Below are positions 26,985 to 34,706 of a stretch of DNA of 64,000 nt, one piece after another. A program made the position numbers and the translations under genes. The stretch comes from Noviherbaspirillum sedimenti (GTDB lineage Bacteria > Pseudomonadota > Gammaproteobacteria > Burkholderiales > Burkholderiaceae_D), in contig NZ_QYUQ01000002.1 in the NCBI RefSeq assembly GCF_003590835.1, positions 3,162,001-3,226,000 of the forward strand, given 5' to 3'. Under the pieces are notes generated by a model. It searched no databases, had not been told where the DNA came from, and saw nothing but the letters and a program-made list of their open reading frames with translations. Within the stretch, counting starts at the first letter, position 1. The number at the start of each line of letters is the position of its first letter.

Positions 26985-27600
26985 AAGAGTCGTTCAACGC
27001 TAAAGTATGCCAACGCGCTTGCCTGGGCCCGCCTCATCTTGGAAGACGAATCACCCCTGTCTGGCACAGGTGGCCATCGTGCTCCGTCACTGCTCTTCCC
27101 GATGGAAGCGGTCTTCGAAGCGTTTGTTGCCAAGCACTTGTCGAAGCAACTGATACAGCCGTTGCTATTGAAAACTCAAGGCCGGCCCCATCGCCTGGTC
27201 CGGCACCGTGAGCAAAACTGGTTCCGACTAAAGCCCGATCTGGTGGTACGTGAGCCCACTCAGGACCTGATCGTATTGGACAACAAATGGAAGCTGCTTG
27301 ACGGTCTGAAGGCCAACGGCACCGAAAAATATGGCTTGTCTCAAAGCGATTTTTACCAGTTACAGGCCTACGGTCAAAGCCACCTTGATGGCCAAGGGGA
27401 AGTCGTGCTTATCTACCCACCCAAGGACCGAATCCTTTGATTGTCTGTTGCCAGTGTTCGAGTTTTCAAAGACCAGCGGATTGAGCCTCTGGGTATTGCC
27501 GTTCTGCCTGAAGTCCCGGTCGTTAATTGTTCCAGGGGACGCTCCGTTTTCCGCCGCTTTCAAGCCGGGAAGTACGGCAGTGCCTAAATTGGTCATGGCA
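26985..27600 (+). pseudogene. mcrC: mcrC remnant (5-methylcytosine restriction subunit)
   Basis: The plus strand reads in pieces LAWARLILEDESPLSG, SLLFPMEAVFEAFVAKHL, FRLKPDLVVREP, LDNKWKLLDG, GLSQSDFYQLQAYGQ, GQGEVVLIYPP, then after a frame change near 27440 LPVFEFSKTSGLSLWVLPFC. These are the C-terminal nuclease-fold segments of McrC, the nuclease partner of McrB, with the D and K residues of the PD-(D/E)xK site visible (KPDLVV; DNKWK). The N-terminal half and mcrB are absent, and the frame is broken, so this is a decayed restriction system. Confidence 0.78.
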
Positions 27601-27682
27601 TGAGAATTATGCGCATGGAAATCCGCTAAGTAGTGAGATTTCCCTTTTTTCTCCCGAGGGTAGGGAGACGGATACCTCCCAA

Positions 27683-27712
27683 CGTGTTGATGATCACAGC
27701 AAATTGACCCAC
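27683..27712. other. Possible single IS21-like terminus
   Basis: TGTTGATGATCACAGC followed by AATTGACCCACC resembles an IS21-type end, from memory. No matching inverted end or istA/istB was found. It lies in a gene-poor stretch of about 280 bases between the mcrC remnant and the next gene. Confidence 0.3.
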
Positions 27713-27882
27713 CAATAACACTTTCGCGTGCCCCATCCTAATTCGTGGCTGACCCGCAAAGCCGCTGCGTCTCTTGCCCGCCAAGTAGGGTCAATCGAGG
27801 GCGAGAATATTTGCAGAAATTGGCTCAATTTCAATCGATCGGCAACAGTCGCCCCCACATACTGCTTCAACCTGAGCAATCA

Positions 27883-28287
27883 TCACGCCTGCAAACATGC
27901 AGGCAAGGGCCACTCGATAATTTCAGCTGCCCGGCGTATTATCCAACGGGCTTCCGTTGGACTTACCCAATCCGCAGCTTCCAGCCGATGAAGGTATTGC
28001 TCCACAATATCCTCCTCTGGCATATTTTTTCGTTTGCCATTCTTGGTCCTGATGCAGCTTTCCGCGAATTGATGACCCAGATCTTCGCAAACCTGCCATC
28101 GTTCGTAGATTTCTGGCGGCGTACACCCGGCCTCATAGAATTTGCCCTTGTACTTCGTGGCCAGAAATTTGACCTGCGCGCCCGGCACTGCCCCTGAGCG
28201 TTCCGGCCGCGGAAAATCCTTCGGGATTCGTGAAAAATCTACTTCGTCGCTGCCTGACGCCGAAGCGTTGTCGTGTTTTGCTGTCAT
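27883..28287 (-). CDS. Hypothetical protein of the integration module
   Basis: A 134-residue soluble, basic-and-acidic mixed protein with no motif I recognise. The N-terminal part is probably disordered (SASGSDEVDF), followed by a predicted alpha-helical body (PPEIYERWQVCEDLGHQFAE; EEDIVEQYLHRLEAADWVSP). AAAGGAAACCGAC precedes ATG 28287. It starts 49 bp after the HD-like gene and so is probably last of a xis-int-HD-like-unknown operon. Its constant place in the operon suggests a role in excision, maintenance or transfer, but nothing in the sequence says which. Confidence 0.65.
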   Translation of the reverse strand: MTAKHDNASASGSDEVDFSRIPKDFPRPERSGAVPGAQVKFLATKYKGKFYEAGCTPPEIYERWQVCEDLGHQFAESCIRTKNGKRKNMPEEDIVEQYLHRLEAADWVSPTEARWIIRRAAEIIEWPLPACLQA

Positions 28288-28336
28288 GTCGGTTTCCTTT
28301 TATCATTTATTTGAATTGGTAGCCAAGGCAATTGGC

Positions 28337-29203
28337 TTAGCCCCGCAATGCATCATCGATCCTTGCCAATACGGTCTTCTGCTTCAAATCCGAGTGGAGA
28401 CTCGGATAGCGATTGCAGAAACCCGTCGTGATTATTTCTTCCAATGCCACATGCAAGCTGCACTTTGCCGAACCGAGAGCAAAGCCAATCAAACGCCTTG
28501 ATTTCGGATGAGGCACGAATCCAATCGTTTTCCGCAAGCTTTCCGACATCAGGTTGCCATCTCGAATCCGACCCAGGTCATACAGAAATGCTGCCGTGAG
28601 CACCATATCGGCCTCCTCCTGAGTCTGGAATCCCATCCCGATTGCCTGTTTTGCCGCCTCCACGGTTCGCACCAGCAAGCCGCAGGGGTAGGTATAGCGC
28701 TCGCTGCCGGCAAAGCGGGTCAGGAAGGGCAAGAAAATCGTAGCATCCGAAAAGACATTTTCAAGCACCTGACGCAGTTCAGGCGCCTGGACGAACTGGA
28801 CCAGATGCCGCAGTTCATCAAGTTTGCCGGGCAAGGCACAGATCGAGCGTGGCAACAGATCCAGATATGAACACATCACTGCTGCAGTGGTGCGCAGCTT
28901 CATCACTTCGGCTGTTAGCTTCCCGTTCGATACCGTGGTCACCACGTCGACGTGCAGAAGCTGCCAGTCATGGAATAAATGGATATCCACGTCAGGACGT
29001 GAAATGCGCGCATTGATGGTGCCCTCGGCATTGTGGAGCGTGCACAGAATCGCTCCGCTTGCATCACGCCGGAAGTTGGTGCCCCGGCACCAGACCTGCT
29101 CCATATACCCGGTAGGGAACGGCAGGCTCAGCGGAAAACTGGGAACACTGAGATCAGCCTGGGTTTCGAATTGGGCGAGTTGTTTCGATTGTGTCTTCAT
29201 CAT
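28337..29203 (-). CDS. HD/TraI_2-like protein with degenerate active site
   Basis: A 288-residue protein. From about residue 170 it resembles the HD-type fold seen in YhaM nucleases and in TraI_2 domains of conjugative relaxases: RYTYPCGLLVRTVEAAKQAI (normally HH and GGLLxHT) and LTAAFLYDLGRIRDG (normally LLHDxGK). The metal-binding histidines are replaced, while the aspartate remains, so catalysis is doubtful. The N-terminal 130 residues have no recognised motif, though an OB-like fold is possible. AAAGGATAG precedes ATG 29203. It follows the integrase by 39 bp on the same strand and is probably co-transcribed. Confidence 0.6.
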   Translation of the reverse strand: MMKTQSKQLAQFETQADLSVPSFPLSLPFPTGYMEQVWCRGTNFRRDASGAILCTLHNAEGTINARISRPDVDIHLFHDWQLLHVDVVTTVSNGKLTAEVMKLRTTAAVMCSYLDLLPRSICALPGKLDELRHLVQFVQAPELRQVLENVFSDATIFLPFLTRFAGSERYTYPCGLLVRTVEAAKQAIGMGFQTQEEADMVLTAAFLYDLGRIRDGNLMSESLRKTIGFVPHPKSRRLIGFALGSAKCSLHVALEEIITTGFCNRYPSLHSDLKQKTVLARIDDALRG

Positions 29204-29242
29204 CTATCCTTTGTTATCTTATTCACAGGGTGTCTTGCTGAC

Positions 29243-30523
29243 CTATGCGCTGGCCTGGTTACGTGTCTTGGGTATCGTTTTTTTCTTTGCTGGCCCCGGC
29301 ACTTCCAGCACCGATTTCGTTGCGATCGGGTGTATGGAGCTGGCCAGCAGGCGCTCGAAGGCGCTGCCGTCCTGACGGGTCAGGTTCGGCACATACCGGG
29401 AATAGACACGGAACAGCATTTCCGTCGTTGTGTGGCCCAGCTGGCGTGCAATCCATTCCGGGTTCTCGCCAGCACCAAGCCACAGCGTGGCGGCCGTGTG
29501 CCGCGTCTGGTAAGGCCGGCGCTTGGTAAGACCGAGATGACGCAGCAACGGATACCACACCCGGTTGGTGACGTTCTTGTTGTCCAGCGGCAGCCCTTCC
29601 CGGTTGCAGAAGACATAGACTGACCGCTTTCCCGTATTCTGGTATTGGCGCTGCATAGCCTGGAACACTGGCTCTGACATGACGATGTCACGGCGGGAAC
29701 CATCCGTCTTGGTCTGGTCGTCCTCGCCCATGACGATGGTTTCCCGCACCATGATGCAGCGGCGCGCGAAGTCGACGTATTTCCACTTCAAGCCATCGAT
29801 CTCGCCTGTCCGCATCCCCGTGAAGAAGCGCACGATGTAGTAATCCGTGAAGTCCGGGCGCACGGTCGCGAGAATCCGGTTCACTTCGTCGAGCGTGAAC
29901 GGGTCGATATCCGTGCGGGCCACCTTCAGGCTTTTAATGTTCTGATAAGGCGTGCTAAAGTTAAAGCGGTCGGCCGCTTCATTCAAAATCATCCGCAGGG
30001 GCGTCAGAATATGATTGATCCTGGTGGTTGAGAGACCTTCCTTGTTTTTGCGTCCCGGAACTTTGGCGAGTGAGGAACGTAGTTTGAGGATGTCTGCCTT
30101 GGTGATTTGGTCGACCGCCCTATCCCCGAATGCCGGGATCAGATGCTTGTCGATGGTGCTGCGCACGGTTTTGCGCTGACTGCGGCGCCAACGGACTTCA
30201 TTCTCTCCGAACCATTCATCGGCGAAGTCCTTGAACGTTATGCCAGCGGAATTTGATGTGGCTGGAGACGCAATTGGCGCGGCCTTGGATGCGTTTAATG
30301 CCGCAGTCTCAAACTTCAAGGCCTGCTTACTTCCCGGAAAGTAAGTTTGGTAGTTGAAAGTCCCCAAAGTGATTTCAGCTTCGATCCGTTTTAAAAGCAG
30401 TTCCACTTTTTTACGGTTTTCGCTTGTATCCTCCAGCGCCGTCTGTTCACGACAGCGCGCCCCTTTGTAGCCGAAATCCAGTTGTAAGCGCCCGGTTTCC
30501 GGACGCACCCTCACCTTACCCAT
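29243..30523 (-). CDS. int: Tyrosine recombinase (integrase)
   Basis: A 426-residue site-specific recombinase. It has an N-terminal arm-binding-like part (GKVRVRPETGRLQLDFGYKG), a SAM-like core-binding domain (about 145 to 220) and a catalytic domain with the family residues: R in VRFFTGMRTGEIDGLKW, the H-x-x-R in YQTRHTAATLWL, and a late histidine and tyrosine in QLGHTTTEMLFRVYSRYVP. ATG 30523 is preferred because GGGAG lies 8 bases before it; the long frame from 30658 would cover the xis gene. Start overlaps the xis stop by 8 bp. It lies beside tRNA-Arg, whose 3' end is probably the attachment site. Confidence 0.93.
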   Translation of the reverse strand: MGKVRVRPETGRLQLDFGYKGARCREQTALEDTSENRKKVELLLKRIEAEITLGTFNYQTYFPGSKQALKFETAALNASKAAPIASPATSNSAGITFKDFADEWFGENEVRWRRSQRKTVRSTIDKHLIPAFGDRAVDQITKADILKLRSSLAKVPGRKNKEGLSTTRINHILTPLRMILNEAADRFNFSTPYQNIKSLKVARTDIDPFTLDEVNRILATVRPDFTDYYIVRFFTGMRTGEIDGLKWKYVDFARRCIMVRETIVMGEDDQTKTDGSRRDIVMSEPVFQAMQRQYQNTGKRSVYVFCNREGLPLDNKNVTNRVWYPLLRHLGLTKRRPYQTRHTAATLWLGAGENPEWIARQLGHTTTEMLFRVYSRYVPNLTRQDGSAFERLLASSIHPIATKSVLEVPGPAKKKTIPKTRNQASA

Positions 30524-30752
30524 GGCATACGCTCCCATTCGCCATCGGGATAGTGAGGGAGTTGGCCATAGATGATTTACCAATATCGCGCTCGACCGCT
30601 TCCCATACAAACAGGATCTTCCTTCCACCGAACGGCCGGATGTAATGGATACCCTCAAGCAAAACGCTATCCTTCAAGCGCTCGCGAATGGTTCGAGCGT
30701 CGTATTTGATGCGCGCCGATAGTTCTTCCGTTGTAAGGTATGTGCCTTGCAT
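30516..30752 (-). CDS. Excisionase-like small DNA-binding protein
   Basis: A 78-residue protein (MQGTYLTTEELSARIKYDAR) with a MerR/Xis-type winged helix: TTEELSARIKYDARTIRERLKD is the recognition part and IRPFGGRKILFVWEAVERDI the wing. Such proteins direct integrases toward excision. ATG 30752 follows AGGAGA; an in-frame ATG at 30770 does not have a site and would overlap an operator. It is translationally coupled to the integrase. Its promoter region is shared with the divergent XRE-type regulator and contains palindromes. Confidence 0.75.
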   Translation of the reverse strand: MQGTYLTTEELSARIKYDARTIRERLKDSVLLEGIHYIRPFGGRKILFVWEAVERDIGKSSMANSLTIPMANGSVCHG

Positions 30753-30764
30753 GCTAGTCTCTCC

Positions 30765-30876
30765 TATCAAGTGATAACCAAAATAATCAATCGATACGCT
30801 AATTTATCGTTCGATGATTAATATTAGCATCTAAAGATAACTTTGCAAGTCATTTGATAGTTTTTATTATCAAATG
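30765..30876. promoter_or_regulatory. Divergent xis/regulator promoter with two palindromes
   Basis: Two inverted repeats share a TATCA half: TATCA-AG-TGATA at 30765..30776, just upstream of the xis start, and arms CATTTGATA (30851..30859) and TATCAAATG (30868..30876), 8 bases apart, before the regulator. The region between is very AT-rich. They look like operators for the adjacent regulator controlling both directions. Confidence 0.55.
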
Positions 30877-30900
30877 AAACGTCATTACAACAGGCAAGCG

Positions 30901-31146
30901 ATGATCAGGTTCAAGCTCGGTGAGCAAATAGAGAAGAAACAGTTTCAGGAAGGGCGCCGGATTACCATTCAGGAAGTGGCAACGGCGACGGGAGTCAATC
31001 GCATGACGCTTTCCAAGATTCTGAACCAGCGGGGTTACAGTACCGGTACGGAAATTGTCGACAAGCTATGTGAATATTTCAATTGCCGTGTCGAAGAGTT
31101 GCTCGAATACACGCAGCCCGATAGTTTGGAATCAGGCAAGGATTGA
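30901..31146 (+). CDS. XRE/Cro-type helix-turn-helix regulator
   Basis: An 81-residue protein that is essentially one Cro/C1-type helix-turn-helix domain: ITIQEVATATGVNRMTLSKI carries the two helices, and LCEYFNCRVEELLEY the family's closing helices. ATG 30901 is chosen because it has a weak CAGG before it, while an upstream ATG at 30874 has none and lies inside a palindrome. It is divergent from xis-int and is probably the element's own repressor, controlling excision. The gene ends 183 bp before the tRNA. Confidence 0.82.
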   Translation: MIRFKLGEQIEKKQFQEGRRITIQEVATATGVNRMTLSKILNQRGYSTGTEIVDKLCEYFNCRVEELLEYTQPDSLESGKD

Positions 31147-31255
31147 GTGCATCGAACCGATGACTTCATCGGAAGTGGAAGTGGGATGTGATGCTGTGAC
31201 GTTGGTGACCGAGGGTCATTTTTCGACGGAAGACAAATCAGACGATTTTGGAACC

Positions 31256-31284
31256 GTCACAGATCCGTCACAGACTTGTCACAG
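31256..31284. repeat. Three GTCACAG repeats, 11-bp period
   Basis: GTCACAG occurs at 31256, 31267 and 31278 in the same orientation, about one helical turn apart, between the island regulator and the tRNA 3' end. This is the position of integrase arm sites or excisionase sites in tRNA-integrating elements. Confidence 0.6.
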
Positions 31285-31329
31285 CGCGATGTAAGTTAGC
31301 AAACACTATCGCGAAGACCCCTGTAAAAC

Positions 31330-31405
31330 TGGTGCGGCTGGCTGGAATCGAACCAGCGACCCTTGGCTTCGGAGGCCAATACTCTATCCACTGAGCTACA
31401 GCCGC
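31330..31405 (-). tRNA. tRNA-Arg (anticodon CCG)
   Basis: The 76-base minus-strand sequence folds as a complete cloverleaf. The acceptor stem is GCGGCTG with CAGCCGC, discriminator A and encoded CCA. The anticodon stem is TTGGC with GCCAA, loop CTCCGAA giving anticodon CCG. The T arm is GCTGG TTCGATT CCAGC. Its 3' end faces the integrase, and it separates the low-GC island from the GC-rich chromosome, so it is the likely integration site, with the gene restored after insertion. Confidence 0.97.
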
Positions 31406-31604
31406 GTAGGAGGATTACAGAAGAGTCCCGAAGGATACCGTTTTTCTGGCGTGTCGTCCATGCAAACCGCAGCCAATCCGTTCCAAATCGACAGCATTGC
31501 GTCTATAATCAAAGGTTTGGCGACCTATTGCGCAATGGAATCCCAGTCGGGCTTCGGAATTGTGCGCACCGGCCTACCGGTTTAAAAAATGTCTTGAGGG
31601 AATA

Positions 31605-32456
31605 ATGAGCGACGCACATAACGAACACGAATCCTTGATTAAAACACCCAAGCAGTTGATCGCTGTAATTGCCGCAGCCTTTATCGTGCCGATCCTGATC
31701 ATCGTGCTGCTGACGAAATTCGTCGCCGGCGACAAGGGTGGCCAGTCCGGCCTTTCCGATGAACAAATCGCCGAAGCCACCGCCACGCGCATCCGCCCGG
31801 TCGGCGACGAAGGCTTCACCCTGAAGGATGTCAATGCGCCACGCCAGCTGCAAGCCGGCGATGGCGTCTACAAGGCCGCGTGCGCCACCTGCCACGATGG
31901 CGGCCTGGCAGGCGCACCGAAGATGGGCGACGCCGGTGCCTGGTCAGCCCGCATCGCGCAGGGCTATGACAAGCTGGTCGGCAATGCCATCAATGGTATT
32001 CGCGGCATGCCGGCCAAGGGCGGCAACCCGGATCTGGACGATGTCGAAGTCGCACGCGCAGTGGTCTTCATGGCCAACAAGGCTGGCGCCAGCTTCAAGG
32101 AGCCGGAAGTGAAAGCCGCACCAGCCACCGCCGCAGCGCCGGCTGCCGAAACTGCTGCACCTGCGGCACCCGCAGCAATCGCAGCGCCCGCTGCAGCCGC
32201 TCCCGTCGCCGTCTCCGCCGACATCGGCAAGAAAATCTATGACACCGCCTGCATGGCTTGCCACGCTGCCGGCGTGGCTGGCGCGCCGAAGTTAGGCGAC
32301 AAGGCTGCCTGGGCACCGCGCCTGAAGAAGGGCACCGATACCCTGCACGCCAGCGCCATCAAGGGCTTGGGCGCCATGCCCGCGAAAGGCGGCTCGTCGG
32401 CCTCCGATGCAGAAATCATGGCTGCGGTCGATTACATGGCCGCCGCCGTAAAATAA
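31605..32456 (+). CDS. Membrane-anchored dihaem c-type cytochrome (cytochrome c5-like)
   Basis: A 283-residue protein with one N-terminal membrane helix (LIAVIAAAFIVPILIIVLL) and two cytochrome c domains facing the periplasm. Haem sites are CATCH near residue 93 and CMACH near 220; each has a downstream methionine in RGMPAKGG or GAMPAKGG. An alanine/proline-rich linker (about 170 to 205) joins the domains. It should carry electrons between periplasmic or membrane partners, probably near a terminal oxidase. GAGGGAATA precedes ATG 31605; the upstream frame start at 31560 has no ribosome site. A terminator follows directly. It is the first chromosomal gene beyond the island. Confidence 0.92.
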   Translation: MSDAHNEHESLIKTPKQLIAVIAAAFIVPILIIVLLTKFVAGDKGGQSGLSDEQIAEATATRIRPVGDEGFTLKDVNAPRQLQAGDGVYKAACATCHDGGLAGAPKMGDAGAWSARIAQGYDKLVGNAINGIRGMPAKGGNPDLDDVEVARAVVFMANKAGASFKEPEVKAAPATAAAPAAETAAPAAPAAIAAPAAAAPVAVSADIGKKIYDTACMACHAAGVAGAPKLGDKAAWAPRLKKGTDTLHASAIKGLGAMPAKGGSSASDAEIMAAVDYMAAAVK

Positions 32457-32475
32457 GCAAATTCCTTGCAGCAAG

Positions 32476-32501
32476 AAGCCGACCCGAGGGTCGGCTTTTT
32501 T
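32476..32501 (+). terminator. Rho-independent terminator of the cytochrome gene
   Basis: Stem AGCCGACCC with GGGTCGGCT, two-base loop GA, followed by a run of T. Confidence 0.9.
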
Positions 32502-32568
32502 ATAGGCCAGACTTGCACAAACTTACGCGAATGTGTGCAAATTTGCGCGAATTTGCGCGAATTTACGA

Positions 32569-32961
32569 TTAATTGCGTTTGCCGATGCGGCGCGCCTTGG
32601 TTGCTGTGGCGCGCTTGACGGCAAAAGCGGCCAATGCACCCAGCGCGGCGACCGTCAGCAGCTTGCGCACCGTCGGCCCGGAGGGCTTGATCCGCCCAAG
32701 GAAGGAGAGACCGCGCATGGCCAGGGGCGCCGCCAGCGGCAGCAATGCCGCCATACCGCCGGCCCCCGCGCCACCGCCTTTTTTACTCCGCAACAAGGCC
32801 AGCCCGGCCAGCGCCAGACCGCCCGCGCCCTTGACCAGCGCGCCGGCATGCAAACCGGCGGAGACCGCCTGGCCGGCTTGTGCCATGCGCTGCCGGTGCA
32901 GTGCGGCTTGCGCCACCAGAGCCTGCTTGCGGTCGGTCGGATTCATGGAGGGCTCGTTCAT
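32569..32961 (-). CDS. YqjK-like small protein
   Basis: A 130-residue basic protein (MNEPSMNPTDRKQALVAQ), third of a run with YqjD- and YqjE-like genes. It has a long helical start, a glycine/alanine-rich middle (VKGAGGLALAGLALL) that may insert in the membrane, and a basic tail (KRATATKARRIGKRN). The order DUF883, YqjE, this gene matches yqjD-yqjE-yqjK of E. coli. Its start overlaps the yqjE stop by 4 bp. An upstream extension of the frame is only the shadow of yqjE and was dropped. ATG 32946 is an alternative start. Function unknown. Confidence 0.7.
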   Translation of the reverse strand: MNEPSMNPTDRKQALVAQAALHRQRMAQAGQAVSAGLHAGALVKGAGGLALAGLALLRSKKGGGAGAGGMAALLPLAAPLAMRGLSFLGRIKPSGPTVRKLLTVAALGALAAFAVKRATATKARRIGKRN

Positions 32962-33350
32962 TGCAGGGCGTCGCGGTCGTTGCGCAATTCCGCCATGGTC
33001 AACGGCAGCGACAAGCGGCCTTCGCGGATCAGGGCACGCGCATAAAAGGCGATCAGCACGGTCGCACAGGTATGGACCAGGGCGACGATGGCAAGGATTT
33101 TCCAGCCCAGGCTTTCCCAGGCCAGCATTACCACCAAGCCGGTCCAGCAAGCCAAGGCGAAAAATGTGGTGATGACGCCCGCCGCGAAAAACACCGCCAG
33201 CTTCAGCAGTGCCGCCCGCACGTCGGCCAGTTCCAGTGCCGCCAGCTCGACACGGCACAGCACCAGGCCAAGCAGGTTGCGCGCCATGGTGGCCACGCCG
33301 CCCAGCAGGCCGGGCCGCGCCGACTCTTCGTTGGTAGTTTCGAAAGGCAT
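32958..33350 (-). CDS. yqjE: YqjE-like inner-membrane protein (holin-X family)
   Basis: A 130-residue protein with two membrane helices (LLKLAVFFAAGVITTFFALA; ILAIVALVHTCATVLIAFYA) after an amphipathic N-terminal helix. Pfam-type naming calls this a phage holin superfamily, but here it is a chromosomal gene next to the DUF883 gene, as in E. coli yqjDE. It is therefore not evidence of a prophage. It is probably associated with the YqjD-like protein in the inner membrane under stress or stationary phase. Coupled to the downstream gene by a 4-bp overlap. Confidence 0.82.
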   Translation of the reverse strand: MPFETTNEESARPGLLGGVATMARNLLGLVLCRVELAALELADVRAALLKLAVFFAAGVITTFFALACWTGLVVMLAWESLGWKILAIVALVHTCATVLIAFYARALIREGRLSLPLTMAELRNDRDALQ

Positions 33351-33362
33351 GCAGCGGCCGGC

Positions 33363-33665
33363 TTACTTGCGGCCGATCAGCATGCCGAGCAGCACGCCGA
33401 CACCGGCGGAAATGGCGACGGCTTTCCAAGGGTTTTCCTTGACGAAGTCATCCGTGGTGCTGGCGAGTTCCTTGCCGGTTTCAACGGCGACCGTCTGCAA
33501 TTCCTGGGCGCGCTGCGCCGCGCTGTCGAGCAATTCCTGGCCCTTGGAGCGCAATTCGTCGGCGCGTTCACCGGTGGCCACGCTGGCTTCACGGAACAGT
33601 TGCTGTGCGTCACGCACCAGGGTTTTCATGTCGTTGCGCACGGTTTTATAACTGGAAGCGGTCAT
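33363..33665 (-). CDS. yqjD: DUF883 (YqjD/ElaB-like) ribosome-associated membrane protein
   Basis: A 100-residue protein: a long charged helix (residues 1 to 75) followed by a C-terminal glycine-rich membrane anchor (WKAVAISAGVGVLLGMLIGR). E. coli YqjD and ElaB have this layout, bind ribosomes and tether them to the inner membrane in stationary phase. ATG 33665 follows GGAGA; a longer upstream frame has no support. It is first of the yqjD-yqjE-yqjK-like operon. Confidence 0.88.
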   Translation of the reverse strand: MTASSYKTVRNDMKTLVRDAQQLFREASVATGERADELRSKGQELLDSAAQRAQELQTVAVETGKELASTTDDFVKENPWKAVAISAGVGVLLGMLIGRK

Positions 33666-33822
33666 GGGGATTCTCCGTAGTGAAATGAAATTGTCGGTCT
33701 TATCATACCCAGCGATGCAATTGCGGGCAAGCCGGCAGGCATAATTCCTCACTGAAAATTGGACGGACATCAGGCAATAGCGCTTGCGCGCCTTCCCGCA
33801 CCGCATCGCAGTGAGCAGTCAC

Positions 33823-34614
33823 TCAGGCTTCGCGCTTGAAAACGGGCGGTTGCTGGTCATGCAACTGGTACCACAGCAAGCCTAGCCATTCATGCAAGGC
33901 ATAGTAGCTCAAGTCCAGTGCCTGGATGTTAGGCAACCAGCTATTGAACGAGGTGGACTTGTGACTGGCAAACACGGTCGGCGCGGCCAGTACCGTCATG
34001 CCGTGTTGCTCGAAGGCACGGCGCGCACGCGGCATGTGCAAGGCGTCGGTGACCAGCACGATTTTCCGCACACCGGCCGCGCGCAGGATGCGGGCCGAGA
34101 ATTGCGCGTTTTGCGCCGTGTTGTCGGAGGCATCCTCGACCCAGCGCACCGGCACACCCAGTTCGTCGCGCAATACCCTGGCCATCAGCACCGCCTCTCC
34201 TTCGGCGGTACCGTCAGGCGAGCCGCCGCTGACCAGCAGCGGCAGGCCGCTGGCGCGCTGCACATAGGCGCCATAGCGCAGGCGGCCGAGCGTGGTCAGC
34301 TTCGGCACGTCGACGCCGCCATATTCGGGCGCCTGCGCCAACCGCCCACCGCCCAGGACCACGATTGCCTCGGCCTCCAGTCCGCGGGCCGACCGCAGCG
34401 GCGGATTCTGGCTTTCCAGCGGACGCGCCAGCTCACGGGCAACGATGCCAGTACTCAAAGCAGTCAGCAAAAGCAGCGCCAGCGCGCTCAGGGCAAGTCC
34501 GGACCGTGGCCGCTTGCGCGCCACCAGGAGGCCGATAGCGGCCAGCAGGATCAGATTAAAAGGTGGCAACAGTACAGTGCCGACGACGGTATTGAATATC
34601 CAGCTAGCACTCAT
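33823..34614 (-). CDS. YdcF/ElyC-type DUF218 membrane protein
   Basis: A 263-residue protein with two N-terminal membrane helices (about 4 to 28 and 38 to 55), then a DUF218 domain: AEAIVVLGGGRL, LPLLVSGGSPDG, SDNTAQNAQFSARIL and VLVTDALHMPRARRAF. The pattern is that of ElyC (YcbC) and YdcF; ElyC affects lipid II/undecaprenyl-phosphate metabolism in envelope biogenesis. The domain faces the periplasm. GGAAAG precedes ATG 34614. The next gene upstream is 92 bp away on the same strand. Exact reaction unknown. Confidence 0.87.
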   Translation of the reverse strand: MSASWIFNTVVGTVLLPPFNLILLAAIGLLVARKRPRSGLALSALALLLLTALSTGIVARELARPLESQNPPLRSARGLEAEAIVVLGGGRLAQAPEYGGVDVPKLTTLGRLRYGAYVQRASGLPLLVSGGSPDGTAEGEAVLMARVLRDELGVPVRWVEDASDNTAQNAQFSARILRAAGVRKIVLVTDALHMPRARRAFEQHGMTVLAAPTVFASHKSTSFNSWLPNIQALDLSYYALHEWLGLLWYQLHDQQPPVFKREA

Positions 34615-34706
34615 GGAATCTTTCCAGGTTCGGGTAGGCGCACTTTGCAAGCAAGTGCGCCCCGACGTCAAGCAAGACGTGCCAGCGTGTACGCTTATTG
34701 ATCCAC

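Noticed and set aside
32958..33350. Holin gene as sign of a prophage
   Set aside because: The family name includes holins, but gene order matches chromosomal yqjD-yqjE-yqjK and no phage genes are nearby.
32962..33429. N-terminal extension of the YqjK-like frame
   Set aside because: The upstream part is the out-of-frame shadow of yqjE; the real start is at 32961.
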